Positions 50,644 through 61,205 of a stretch of 64,000 nt of DNA are shown in pieces; position 1 is the stretch's first letter, and every line of letters starts with the position of its first letter. Position numbers and translations under genes: made by a program. The stretch is from Rhytidiadelphus loreus (Eukaryota > Streptophyta > Bryopsida > Hypnales > Hylocomiaceae). The notes beneath the pieces are model-generated. The model was not told the DNA's origin. It searched no databases and saw nothing but the letters and a program-made list of their open reading frames with translations. The DNA lies in contig OX344763.1 of the NCBI GenBank assembly GCA_947034895.1, positions 19,003,001 through 19,067,000 of the forward strand, in the 5' to 3' direction.

Positions 50644-51261
50644 TTACACATGCATCGCTTGCGGAACTCCAGTTCCCGAAGAGAGGAACGACAGGAATCC
50701 TCCAGTCGACTCTTGCTCGTCCAGGAATAGGTCATCAGGGACGCGATACGCGCCATGCGCGAAGCAAATGATGCCTCCAATCACGAGAGCCGTCATGAGA
50801 ATAGCGCCAACGCTGGTCATGAAGACCATGATGATAGTGAACACGCTCATACCGAGAAGTACCTCCCGTTCACTAAATGTTCGCCCAAAGGCAACCAGAG
50901 GCTCAGAGCGGATGAGGTAGAGATACACCCAGCCGGCAAGAAGGGCTAAGAGGAAGAAGAGCGCCACGGGATTGAAAACCAAGCTCAAGGCCACGACGCT
51001 GACCAACACGAGAGAGTAGTTGATGCGGAAGTAGTACCAATTCTTGCGAGCTCGCGAGATGGCGTCGCTGAAGGACTCCGGCTTCGCTAGTTGCGACCGA
51101 TCGACGAGCTCCGCCCATGGCCGCTTCTGCGCCAGCGCCAAGTTGAACGCGTCCTGCGCTTTGCCTACCAGCGCCCAGATCGGAGACTGTGACGTTGTTG
51201 TAGCCGCTCCTCCTCCCTGCTGCGTCACGGGAAGCACCGGAGGCTGACTCGAAGGCGACAT
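50644..51261 (-). CDS. PRA1: PRA1 family protein (prenylated Rab acceptor), plant PRA1B-like
   Basis: Membrane protein of the ER/Golgi/endosome system that binds prenylated Rab GTPases and influences vesicle trafficking. A single uninterrupted frame of 205 residues (stop TAA at 50644-50646), the usual length and intronless structure for plant PRA1 genes. Residues 1-26 are a Pro/Ser/Thr/Gly-rich cytosolic start. Residues 45-80 carry the plant signature: RPWAELVDRS, then AKPESFSDAISRARKN and YFRINY. Two closely paired hydrophobic hairpins follow, about 83-117 and 133-169, separated by the conserved polar loop RSEPLVAFGRTFSERE. The acidic C-terminal motif PDDLFLDEQE (175-184) resembles the ER-export region of the family. 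The start is the first in-frame ATG, just inside the conserved N-terminal layout. The gene is much GC-richer than its surroundings. The predicted 3' flank is AT-rich intergenic DNA; a copia remnant lies about 540 bp upstream. Confidence 0.96.
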   Translation of the reverse strand: MSPSSQPPVLPVTQQGGGAATTTSQSPIWALVGKAQDAFNLALAQKRPWAELVDRSQLAKPESFSDAISRARKNWYYFRINYSLVLVSVVALSLVFNPVALFFLLALLAGWVYLYLIRSEPLVAFGRTFSEREVLLGMSVFTIIMVFMTSVGAILMTALVIGGIICFAHGAYRVPDDLFLDEQESTGGFLSFLSSGTGVPQAMHV

Positions 51262-51800
51262 AGCTCAAACCCTAGCTCCACAAGATCGTACAACAAGAAG
51301 CTGTCTTCGAACCAAAAATATTCCCGAAAAAAGAAGCGTCCGGTGAAATTTGCAACGCCTGTCGCAGATGCATCAACACTGCCTCAGAGCGCAGCAGAGA
51401 AAAACGCCGCTTAAAAGCACCAAAACACACCAAAAATGGTTCAAATTACGCAAAAAAAACCCCACAAGAATGCTCTAAGTGAAGTCTCTTACCACGTCGA
51501 GAAAGAACAGGATGCAGATCTGTGACGGAATTGGTCACGTGAAGAATAAATACACTGCTGCCGTAGAGCTCAAGTGTCGCACAATGTGAAGATCAAGCTT
51601 CCTGGCTATGGCGGAACGGAGGGTTGCCGTCACGGAACTCCGGAACCGCGTGCATTGGGAACCTGAGGGAACCAGTTCCATGTTCACTCGGTTCCGAAAA
51701 GTGTCTGGACCAGATAACCGGGCTAAATATCTGGGCTAAATATCCGGGTCAAATAACCGGGCAGATAACCGGACGAGGAGACGAAAACAAAACAAAACTA
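51262..51800 (-). promoter_or_regulatory. 5' flank of the PRA1 gene
   Basis: GC-richer non-coding region between the PRA1 start and the copia LTR remnant. It should contain the leader and promoter. No TATA box can be assigned with confidence. At about 51714-51776 there is a short tandem array of degenerate 12-16 bp units based on ataaCCGGGctaaatat (five or so copies). 51600-51720 has GTTCC/GGAAC-rich imperfect repeats like those in the MITE at 41450. Confidence 0.4.
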
Positions 51801-51805
51801 TAAAG

Positions 51806-52150
51806 TGTTAAAACACCAAAGTACACAAGAAGAAAGAAAGAAATATATTCAAAATAGGTTTGAAACTATATACCAAGGAGAGAATATAAATAGTTGTCAT
51901 CCTCTACTACTAGTCCAAGGGATTGTACTAGTTGCCTTATAATTACGGTGAACTACAATGGACTACAATGGAGAATGTATTAATATAATATTTTTCTAAA
52001 CAGTCCTCCTCACTCGACATAATAACATTTAAATAAAATTCTATGCAATGTCATATATAATAATTTCTATAATCTCATAAGATATAAAATTGTTGCCTCA
52101 TTAAAACCTTATATGGAAAAACCTTGATTATAGTCAAAGATAAAACCATC
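51806..52150 (-). mobile_element. Ty1/copia-type retrotransposon 3' end (PPT plus LTR), fragment
   Basis: Read on the minus strand: a segment with ggttttaatgaggcaac (common upstream of the 3' LTR in plant copia elements) is followed by a purine tract, gagtgaggagga, immediately before a candidate LTR that starts TGTTTAG at 52002 and ends TTTTAACA at 51806 (197 bp). The TGTT...AACA ends and the adjacent polypurine tract fit Ty1/copia. No gag-pol remains beyond about 52150; the flank there is the right end of a TTAA element, so only the 3' end survives. The LTR boundaries are inferred from motifs, not from a second LTR. Confidence 0.5.
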
Positions 52151-52249
52151 ACTATAATGTTTTAAGTGAGTTTTTAAGTATAGTTGTAGATACAAGATTA
52201 CGAATAATGATCTTTGAGGAAATTTTACTAAAAATACATGTATTTATAA

Positions 52250-52309
52250 TAGAAATGGCAATTTTGCATGTTTTTTTTTATGGAAATAAGGCCCTAAGAC
52301 TTTTAGGTT
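52250..52309 (-). mobile_element. Eroded end of a TTAA element
   Basis: aaatggcaattttgcatg, then ggccctaagacttttaggttA: the usual subterminal and terminal blocks, with the final GGGGTTAA decayed. The partner end is not seen; the copia fragment adjoins it. 52310-53090 is AT-rich and without a gene. Confidence 0.5.
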
Positions 52310-53089
52310 ATTGGAATAGTGGATTAGGCCCCTTACCTTGCATTGGACTACAATAATCAAACAACAAATGTTTGTAGGATTTTGATTGAAGGAACAAAGG
52401 CTTTACATTGATTTAGTGAACAATTTAGTGTTATAATGTGAGAGTCACTTGTTATCAAACCTTCACCTTGGAAGGTTGCAAGAGCTAAAACGTAAATGAT
52501 GGTATTTTTTACTAATACCTACATACCAATTTTTAAAATTTCGTATCCATTTCATAGTCTTTAAAATTCCAAATAATCAATGAATCATTTTTATTGCAAG
52601 TTCTATTGTGTTAGAATCCATTGTCTACTATATTATCAGTGTGTGAATTAAAAAATATTTTTTATATTCATAAACTCCAATTATGTTAAAAAAATATCAA
52701 ATTATTCTATTGAATATTGCAATTGATGTAATTTCTTTGACATTATACTTTTAAAATTCTTAATAATTTGAATTTTTCTTGCTAATATTTTGATAAAAAA
52801 TCAAAATTCATAGAATTTTTTTATTGACTTTTTATAATAATGAAGTTGATAAGCACGACAAGGTTCTAGACTACCATCCTCACCACAAGCATTGCTTCAA
52901 TGTCACTTTTGTACACAATACAATAATTTGGGCAATGTTAGAAACTTGCATTGATAATCATGTGCATGGCAAGCAAGGAAAGGATGGTATGCTTGTATAA
53001 GAATTGTTTACCTTGCAAATAGCTAATAGACATCACAATGATATGAACACACCTCAACTTCAACATTTATTGATAAAAACTTTCACGAT

Positions 53090-53650
53090 TCACAATTTTC
53101 GCATACAATCTCCCAATGACACAATCACCGTTATCTGGAAATCCTTTCATTTGTCAACAAGAACATATTAAAAGTTGACCGATCTTCCAAAAGGAACTTC
53201 GTTCAATTGTGATTTGGGCTTTCCTACCTTAGAGGCACTTTACACTATCGCCAAATATTGAGAGGCCATCAATTTCCACCAATTAGCTTGCACCCCCCAA
53301 GAATTCGACAATCTAATTGGTGGAAATCAACAACCTCTTGACCATTGGCCACAGTGTGAAATGCCTCTTAACCCCTATGAGCATATCGACAATCTCTCGA
53401 CCCTTGACCATAGTGTGAAATGCCCCTTAAGGTAGTGTGCTCATAAACCGTCACTTTAAGGGCTGATTCGCCTTTTTAACAGGTTTCCAAGGACAAAATG
53501 ATTTTTAGCTTATTTTTAAGAGAAAGAAAAATGGACGAGGAAGCCAACACAAGTAGTTTCATATTTTTCCAAGCATTTTTGAATTACTTGTAAATTTTCA
53601 AAGATCTGGGTCATAGGCACCTATTTGTGACCATAGGTGTACCAAAATCC
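53090..53650 (-). repeat. Dispersed repeat X, inverted copy, with an internal inverted repeat
   Basis: Reverse complement of much of 25000-25400 (gaaactacttgtgttggc, agtaattcaaaaatgctt, taggtgcctatgac). Arms at 53231-53286 and 53313-53368 (gaggcactttacac / gtgtgaaatgcctc, caatttccaccaattag / ctaattggtggaaat) form a hairpin. The outer part is repeated directly at about 53395-53435. Confidence 0.65.
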
Positions 53651-53809
53651 GTCCCCTTGTGACTTATAAAGAAATGTGCAGAAATCAAGCCAATGATTGG
53701 CTCTTACAATAAAATAAAAAAATTCTTCTTGAATTCATTAACAAAGCAAAGAGGTCCATTCAAGGTTCACCTTGCATCCATTCTACAGCTACCTACGGAA
53801 CGATCTGAA

Positions 53810-54720
53810 GAAGAGGGGTGGATTTTGAACCACCTACCTTATAACCCCTACAACCATCGAGAGCACAGGGGTATGATAATGAGAATACAGACATCCTCGA
53901 ACTAAGAACGTACCTACAACGGTCTGCTAATATAGAAATGCAATTAGGGAGGTACACCCATACCTCGCAAGCACCGTAAACCCTAGATAAACCAAGAGCG
54001 CCCGTCCTCGTTGCCACACGAGAGCTTCAGTTCAGGAACCCTAACCTCAATCTCTTTCACTCAATCCACCTCTACATTTGCATGTTTGAATCTCAACCTC
54101 CTGTGAGATATTCTGAGGGTATGCTAGTGAGAATACTCCTGTGATATTAGAGGATAGAATACTGAGAATGCAAGAGATTTTTGAACTGAAAACGAAAAAT
54201 TCTAAGATTCTGACGCTATTTACAAAATTGTGCTGATACATGAAGAGCAATTAGGGAGCAATCAGAGAGCAACTCAGACGCGATCCACTACAACCCTAAC
54301 CTCGATCTTTTTTGACACTCAACTCCTTCAATCTCCAGGTGATATAAAACAGTGTGATATAAGAGGATATCCCAGTGAGAATACTCCTGTGACACCAGAG
54401 GTATGATAATGAGAATATGGAGATTCTCGAACTGAGAACATACATTTCTATAGGATCTAGATGCTATTTAAAAGAGTGGGTGCTAATGCAGAAGTGCAAT
54501 TAGGGAGATTTGGGTGTATCTCGCAAGCCCTCTAAACCCTAGAAACACCAGGATCGCCCCCCGTCCTCGTTGCCACCCGCGAGCTTCGATTAAAAAGCTC
54601 TGAATTATGCTGATACACAAAGGAGCAAATAGGGAGGTCTGGCTGTACCTCGCAAGCGCCTCTAAACCCTAGGAACACCAGAATCGCCCGTCCTCGTCGC
54701 CCCTCGATTGCTCCGATTCA
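53810..54720. repeat. Degenerate tandem repeat overlapping the CNX6 3' end
   Basis: Three-plus units of about 250-280 bp. Shared blocks: ggtatgataatgagaata with tcgaactgagaac (53870, 54400; a diverged form at 54115-54200), and a block running from gcaattaggga through cctcgcaagc and taaaccctag to cgcccgtcctcgttgcc (53935-54040, 54480-54590, 54610-54720). The last block is the end of CNX6 itself, so the two earlier ones are decayed copies of its last codons and 3' flank. Confidence 0.75.
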
Positions 54721-55159
54721 GAAACTCGGCATTCTGCTTCCACGCCTCGCCCGTCTGGTAAACCTCCTTCTTCCAAATCGGCACGGACGTTTTAAGCTCA
54801 TCGATCAAAAACTCACACGCATGAAGCGACTCTTTCCGGTGCACCGACGAAACAGCTATGAGAACACTCGCTTCTCCAATGCCCACCACGCCCACACGGT
54901 GCACGATGGCGATTCGAGTAAGCGCCCAGCGCTCCCGAGCGGCCGTGCAGATGCGCCGGAGCTGCTCCACCGCCATGGCGTGGTACGCCTCGTACCGAAG
55001 CTCCACCACCTGCTGGTCCTCGAATGTGTCTCGTGTAGTACCTAGAAACGTGGAGATGGCACCCGCACCAGGGTCGCGCACCAGGTCTACGTACTTGCTC
55101 ATGTCGATTGCGCCGTCGATGATTTCCACCACATCGCGACCTCGTTCGTCGCCTGACAT
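54662..55159 (-). CDS. CNX6: Molybdopterin synthase catalytic (large) subunit, MoaE/MOCS2B family
   Basis: Transfers sulfur from the thiocarboxylated small subunit (CNX7/MoaD) to cyclic pyranopterin monophosphate, giving molybdopterin for the molybdenum cofactor. Acts in the cytosol as a heterotetramer. 165 residues, intronless. Visible motifs: GAISTFLGTTRD (33-44, Arg43), YEAYH (56-60), HRVGVVGIGEASV (87-99), VHRKES (106-111; His107-Arg108), and K123 with K130 in LKTSVPIWKKE. The seven-residue lysine spacing matches the catalytic K119/K126 of E. coli MoaE. The frame stays open upstream to 55480, but that extension is not conserved and contains an 84-bp duplication, so I chose the ATG at 55157-55159 (MSGDERGRD), placing the conserved core near the N-terminus as in other plant CNX6 proteins. 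The C-terminal tail (about 147-165) lies in a degenerate repeat copied downstream. Stop TAG at 54662-54664. Confidence 0.95.
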   Translation of the reverse strand: MSGDERGRDVVEIIDGAIDMSKYVDLVRDPGAGAISTFLGTTRDTFEDQQVVELRYEAYHAMAVEQLRRICTAARERWALTRIAIVHRVGVVGIGEASVLIAVSSVHRKESLHACEFLIDELKTSVPIWKKEVYQTGEAWKQNAEFLNRSNRGATRTGDSGVPRV

Positions 55160-55179
55160 CGCGCGATTAGACACAAGGT

Positions 55180-55340
55180 GCCAACGATCCGGAATCCTAA
55201 AACTGAAGAAGAAGACGATCTCAGTCAATTCAACAACGAGTCCTCGCTCAATAACCACAAATTGCCAACGATCCGGAATCCCACTACTGAAGATGCAGCT
55301 CTCAGTCAATTCAACGAAGAAACGTCTTCCATTCTCCAAA
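55180..55340. repeat. Tandem duplication (about 84 bp, two copies) in the CNX6 5' flank
   Basis: gccaacgatccggaatcc occurs at 55180 and again at 55264. Each is followed by related sequence (actgaagaa / actgaagatg, then ctcagtcaattcaac). The duplication lies just upstream of the chosen CNX6 start and would be in its leader or promoter. It keeps the minus-strand frame open by chance. Confidence 0.8.
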
Positions 55341-57502
55341 CCTCTACCCCGCTTCGATCTACAAAAAAATTCGACTGGACTTCTCTTGAAGACTTGAACC
55401 AACTTTGCAAAAATTCCAAAAAAATTCAATGCAGGATAGTCACAATCTCTGCGATGGATTCCTCTCCAATAAAATCCCAAATTTTAAGCATGGTGGACTG
55501 TCCATCAAAGATTGCACTACAGAGACGGAGTCTTTCAAGAGCGTCCTCTCCATCAAAGAAGAATTCCACAGAGATCTGAGGGTTTCAGGATTACTGTGGG
55601 TTGAATTATTAAAGAGCACGTTTCCATTGATGCATCGGAGCTCCGAACTGGAGAGCGACGGAGGGTTTCGACGAAACCTTACATGCTCGCCGGGTGGCCA
55701 AGTTTAGAGCTAATTCAAGCAAGAAGACAAAGGGCTTGCAGGGTGGGCAAGTGCGAAAGGAGGAGTTGAAGTTTGAGCGATATCGGTGGACAACTTCATT
55801 GGTGGAGACTAATGACCCTAATACGTGTGGATTTTTTTATTGTTTCCCTCCCCACCCACCAAGTCCATATGAAAGTACAATGGCTATTTTTCCTTGTAGC
55901 ATCCGTTGTGCAATTCGCGCGATGACTGATACATGTAAGGAGGTCCTTATGGTAGAGGTGCCTATTTCTGATAAACTTCATCCTATAGGTAATGAGAAAT
56001 TCATTGAGAAAGTGAGCTCAATGTGTGCAAACATAAGGATGAGGAAGAATGCAAAAGAAAAAAAAACGATTTTTTCTTCAAAGACTGAATATTTTATACA
56101 ATATAAATGTGGATTTTTCATTCAAACCCATTCCGGTCTTATAGACTCACCTATTATGGTTAGCTTGGGCACTTCTCCCTAAGTAAGGAAGGAAGAGAGA
56201 TGAGTGGACGAGAAGGTATAAATAAAGAAATTTTTTCAATAAATAGTGCATCCACTTGTCGTCCACAATAGGTCACCCTATAAAGCTGTGATGGTGTGTG
56301 TTGTTTGAAATAGGTACCTCTACCTTAGTCTACCTTGGTGTGGACGGAAATTGCCATGTCATCATAGACTTTGTTTATTTGGTGTATAGCTTTACACTAG
56401 AAGCTGAATGTTTGGTGCAATTATATTTGTGAAAGCTCCTTTGTAGTTGCATTATTGTTCCATGGAAGCTCCTTCACAACTCTTTTTTTTATTTTTGAAC
56501 AAACCTATTTTGTCCATTGGACAAGATTTGGGATCACCTCCCAATTTAATCCCAAACTTGTCTACTACACTGAACTATGGCTTCATCTTGAGTTTTGGCA
56601 GGAGTGGATGATGACATGGTGCTACTTCAAGCAACCATCTATTTCGGTGTGAATGCTCTAGTGGACAAAACCCAATTTCTGGCCAATGAAAATGCTTCAA
56701 GCCTTATCTTGTAGTATTAGACTTCCCAATCTAAATTGGGACTAAGAGCACATTTCTATTGATGCATTAGAGCTTTGAACTAGAGAGTGATGGGTGGTTT
56801 CAACGGAGATCACCACATTAGAAGATATTTGAGGCCTCCAAAGCTCGTGAGTTCCCGGCCTTGAGATTTGTCCCAACCGTGTTGGGAACACTGCTAGCTG
56901 CACAGTCCGACGTGGTGGCGACAGTGCCACGTCATTTTTTGGAAAAACAAACAAACAAACTTTTCTTTTCCAATTTTTTTTTTATATTTCAGAAATTTAG
57001 AAATTTAGAAATAAATAAAATTGACCGCACCACGTTCTTTTATTGCCACAAGAACATCATCAGGAACATGCCTAAAACGAGATGTTTTGCCCTCAAATCC
57101 CTTCTAATGGGCCTCTAGCCACCCCTCCAGCCTCAACCCTGTGTTTTCAACAATTTCAGACCTGAAGGGCTTCGAGCGTCAATTGAAACCCGTCATTTTT
57201 AGGAAGAATACAAAATTTCCAAACTAAAGTGCCTGCGCTTTCAAGAGTAGATCATGTATTTTGAGTAAAAGATGCAAAGATTTACTATATGTCCCTGTTC
57301 AACATAGCAAATTGACCACTTTATTTTAATTAGGGTGCTTCTGTTGTTCTAGTTTCAGAAGGTGGTGGTAATGGAAATTGGCTCTTACTACAATACTAGT
57401 TGTACTAATTTCTACAAAATAAATCTTATAGGGATATTAATTTTGAATATTGATGGCATCAATTTTGTGCCCTCTTTTAATTATTCCCTTGGGTGTTGCT
57501 TT
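55341..57502. other. Intergenic DNA upstream of CNX6
   Basis: Contains a repeated block (agagcacRtttcYattgatgcat) at 55613-55665 and 56745-56800, and GTGAGTTCCCGG-type sequence at 56850-56935 related to the MITE at 41450. A 162-codon plus-strand frame (55694-56182) shows no motif and is probably spurious. Confidence 0.45.
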
Positions 57503-57730
57503 TTAACTCTAGAAGGCCAGGTTGGTCACCGTGAAAATCATCTTTTTTTCATACCATGTGAATCATTTGCTTAAAAAAACCCAGAAGCATTCATTGGAGG
57601 TCAAATTTTTGTGCAAGATCTTCCTTTTTCACACAAAATACCAAGGATGAACATTTGCAATTTTGTCCAACATAAAAAGATTCTCTATCATCCATTACAC
57701 TTAGTGTTTGCAACGTCCTTCTAGGATTAA
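57503..57730 (+). mobile_element. Short TTAA element, 225-bp family, copy 3 (most intact)
   Basis: TTAA at 57503-57506 and 57727-57730; core 220 bp. Ends CTCTAGAAGGCC and, inverted, TCCTAGAAGGAC. Its right TTAA is shared with the next element. Confidence 0.85.
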
Positions 57731-58459
57731 CTTTAGAAGGATGGGCCTATAATCATTGGTTTCAAGCCTCATTGTCCACCACTTTGTTTATTTCCATTTT
57801 ACAACTAGATATGGATGAAAAAATTTACATTTAATTTTTAGAGATGAAATCATATGTCTACTGCAAGTTATAAAAAATTTGAATATTTTTGGAGAAAATT
57901 TGAAATTATTGTGAATTCCTTCAAAAAAAAATGAAGAAAACTCATATCTAATATCAAATATCAAATATATTAAAAAAAACTGATATTTTCACCATAGAAT
58001 AATATTATAGTGTATAACATCATGATAAAAACTAAAGTTACCATGTCACTCTAAAATTAAACAATCAACAAACCATGATTATAGGCCCCAAGTTCATATT
58101 GCTATAAAATATTGAAATTTATGAATTTTCCAAATTTTCCAATTGTAGTACAAACAAAACTTGATAAGCTTCATTTCATTATTTGAACCTAAATTAAAAA
58201 AAAAATTATGGCTAAAATTCACATCAAGAGTAAATAGCAAGAAATGGCGAAATTACACTACTGACAAGGGTGATCTGTGGATTAAATATCTTCTTCTTTA
58301 AAAATAATATCATGATGAGGAAATTTGAAATACTATTAATTGAAAATGTACTTAAGCAACTTCCAAAAAGATTTGGATGAAAAAACATTTTCATCCATCC
58401 TACAATCTTAAGTGAAGTCATCTAAAGGACCAAAAACGTCCTCAACCTTTAGGGGTTAA
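57727..58459 (+). mobile_element. TTAA element of the G type, abutting copy 3
   Basis: TTAA at 57727-57730 and 58456-58459; core 725 bp, the same length as element G. Left CTTTAGAAGGATGGGCC and tttcaagcctcattgtccacc; right, inverted, CCCCTAAAGGTTGAGG. Confidence 0.8.
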
Positions 58460-59217
58460 TCCTAACTTTTGCTTGATTGGCACTTCTTGTACTACACTCA
58501 CAACCACTCTCACCTACTTTCATCCTAGCACTTAGCCCCTTAAGAACCAGACATTCAAATTCTAAACAACAGATGAATGCAAAAGTGTACAAAAATGATT
58601 TTTCATCCATCAATTTGCTTGAACATTTTCATGTTAATTCTATATTTGTATGGTATAAATTCTAAGGGCTTTACTTAGCAATTATTCTATAATTCAAATG
58701 GTTTGGCCTCGAAAAGTAACTTTTTCAATTCAAAAAATGACCCTTCAAAAATGACTTGAATAAAAATAAAAATAAAAATATTTTACAACTATTGTTTGAG
58801 AGTCATCATGAAATTATTATTCTAAGCTACATTTTATAATACATCTTCACAATTTTGAAATCTAAACTATCCCTTGGTCATTAAGGAATTAAGTTAAGAA
58901 CCTAATTGCAACCACTACCAAATTTTGTCCCTATCTACATTCCATCTTCATTTCAAAACCTAAATCTAGAGTTGTCATTCTTTTCTTTATCATATGGTAC
59001 AAATCTCTTAAAATAAGAATGAATATCCTAAATTTAGATTCTAAAATAAAGATGGAGGTGTAGATAGAGATACAATAAGGTAGGAGTTGCAATTAGGTAC
59101 ACTTACCTTAGCTTACACAAGTTATAGTGATGTGTCTTAAGGAAGCTACTCACCACTTTGGGCAAGTACAAGATACTTCAACAAGTTTGATACAAGATCC
59201 TTAGTTATTAACTCCTA
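58460..59217. other. Intergenic DNA, no gene seen
   Basis: 58885-59110 contains an imperfect inverted repeat: aagaacctaattgcaaccactacc ... cattccatcttcattt against aagatggaggtgtaga ... ggagttgcaattaggt, with agttgtcattctttt central. Otherwise nothing. Confidence 0.5.
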
Positions 59218-59959
59218 AAGTCCTAAACTATTTTTTTTGGCAATATAGCAATTTTGGCACTCACTATGAATGGAATTTTTATTTATTTTTCTTTTAAGTT
59301 TTCACACAACATGTGCCCAAGGAGTAGCTTTAAGGCCCCAATTTTTTTATAACTTTTGATTGCATGGTTAAAAAGTTATTGAATGTATGATATGTAGTTT
59401 ATAGCAATTGGTGGGCAACTAAAGAGCTAAAATTTAATTTTCAATATTTATGGAAAAAAATTAAAACATTAGGTGTAGATTGTTTATTACAACATTACAA
59501 CAATTTGGATTGACATTTCTCAAATTCCATAAATTAAGTGTTAACAATTTAGTATTTTGAATGATTCTCTATTTCTTTCTACTTACTATTTTTTTTCTAT
59601 ATGTTGTACGATTCCAAATTATTTGAAATTTTTCAAAGATGTAGTCAACTTGCCTTGAAGAATGAATCCAAAGAAGAACCACCATTTTAGACATTTTTTC
59701 ATACAAATGTGACCTTGTAAAGTGTAGCTATCATGTTTTTTGCAAGACCCCCCAAAGGATTTTTGTCAATTCAAATGTGCAATCTACATGGTGGAAATTT
59801 CTGAAATTTTTTCCACATCTTCTCAAACCAATTTACTACAAGATCCTACAATTACATGTGTTCAAAATGTTTTTTTTTTCTAAAATTTGATACTTATATA
59901 GAAATGGCAGTTTTGAAGCGTTTTTGGTAAAAACATACTAAAAAACCTTTAGGGATTAA
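59218..59959 (+). mobile_element. TTAA element L (complete, 734-bp core)
   Basis: TTAA at 59218-59221 and 59956-59959. Left CTCCTAAAGTCC and the block ttggcaatatagcaattttgg; right ggcagttttgaagcgtttttgg and AACCTTTAGGGA. Interior closely matches 45323-46277. Confidence 0.82.
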
Positions 59960-61205
59960 CTCGTCTCCTTTCATCAATGTGCATTTCTTCAACAAATTCA
60001 AGGAAAGAAGGATTTCTTAATGTGACTCTTTGTAATAGCAAGAATAACCTTTCATTATGATTTTATCAATTATCTTATTTTGGGGTTCATTTTTTGTAGG
60101 GCATACTCTAAAGAATTGACTCTTTGATTTGAATAAGGTAGGTACCCGTTCATACACCATTTTTTGCTAGTGCACCTAATTATTATTATTACATTGGTCA
60201 AATTTTCATATTTTCTTGTTGGCAAGTGAAAAAAGGTTCTGTGACATTTTGGATATTGTATGCAAAAATTATGAAGGGTTCAGGTTTTTTTGGTAGATGT
60301 TCAAAAATTGTTTCTTCAACCTATTGATTTTGGAAATGTACAATACATACAGTGATGATAGTAGTTTTAAGCCAAGTGCAATTTTGGGTGCACCCATCTT
60401 AAAAGGTACTTCTAATTTCATAGACAGATGAGCAATGGGACACATTTGAACTAATAAACTATAGTAGAAGAAGGATGAATATCCGTGTTTTTTTAAATGA
60501 ATTTTTGCTTTTGAGGCTAGCAATCCATGTCATGTTAATAGTTCAATTATTGAATTTTCTCAAAAAGTTAGGATGAGGGCTAGAGTATGAAAATTTTCAT
60601 AATTTTGGGAACCAACTCTGGGGGAACACTCACGGTTTTTAGAAAACTACATGAGTTAAAAGATAGGGTTCATTTAATTCAAATGGGGCAAATTTTATAT
60701 AATTTGTAGAGCTACTATAGGGTTCATGAAATGCTACACACTCTACTATATATAAATTAAGGTATGTAAAAACATCATATAATAGGAATTTTTATTAATA
60801 AGTTAACCTTGACAAATAGAAGCCATGCAAATTTTTCATAATATGATGAGTATAGATGTGGACAAATAATTTCATATGGATGATAAAATGAACATATTCA
60901 AGAAAATCTATGATGAAGGGCGGTCGACTAAAATTGTGCCATGGTACTTGTAGTGTATATATAAAAACAAACTAAATGTAAATGTAAGACATCAACTAAA
61001 AGTGGAAAAATTGTCACATTGTATGAATAGGAAGGTTTACCTTAGTAGGTTCAACAAACTGAAAATTGTACAATATGAAGATAGAATTTATAGTTCATTT
61101 AACTCTAAGCTTTGAAGTCATATATGTTAATCACACATTCACACTCATATTGAATGAGATTTTCATGGGATAGTTTCATTAGGAATTTTAAAGTGTTCAA
61201 TGATA
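59960..61205. other. Intergenic DNA, no gene seen
   Basis: 60230-60400 is a copy of dispersed repeat X. The remainder is AT-rich and featureless. Confidence 0.5.

Noticed and set aside
50903..51268. 121-codon minus-strand frame overlapping PRA1
   Set aside because: Alternative frame of the PRA1 coding region; the PRA1 frame has clear family motifs.
53837..54620. CRISPR-like direct repeats
   Set aside because: Degenerate, long units derived from the CNX6 3' end in plant nuclear DNA; no uniform repeat and spacer pattern.
54858..55397. 179-codon plus-strand frame opposite CNX6
   Set aside because: Antisense shadow of a GC-rich real gene; Arg/Ser/Pro-rich translation typical of the opposite strand.
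55694..56182. 162-codon plus-strand frame upstream of CNX6
   Set aside because: No motif or sensible domain layout; composition shifts from GC-rich to AT-rich along it. Longest of many chance frames in this region.
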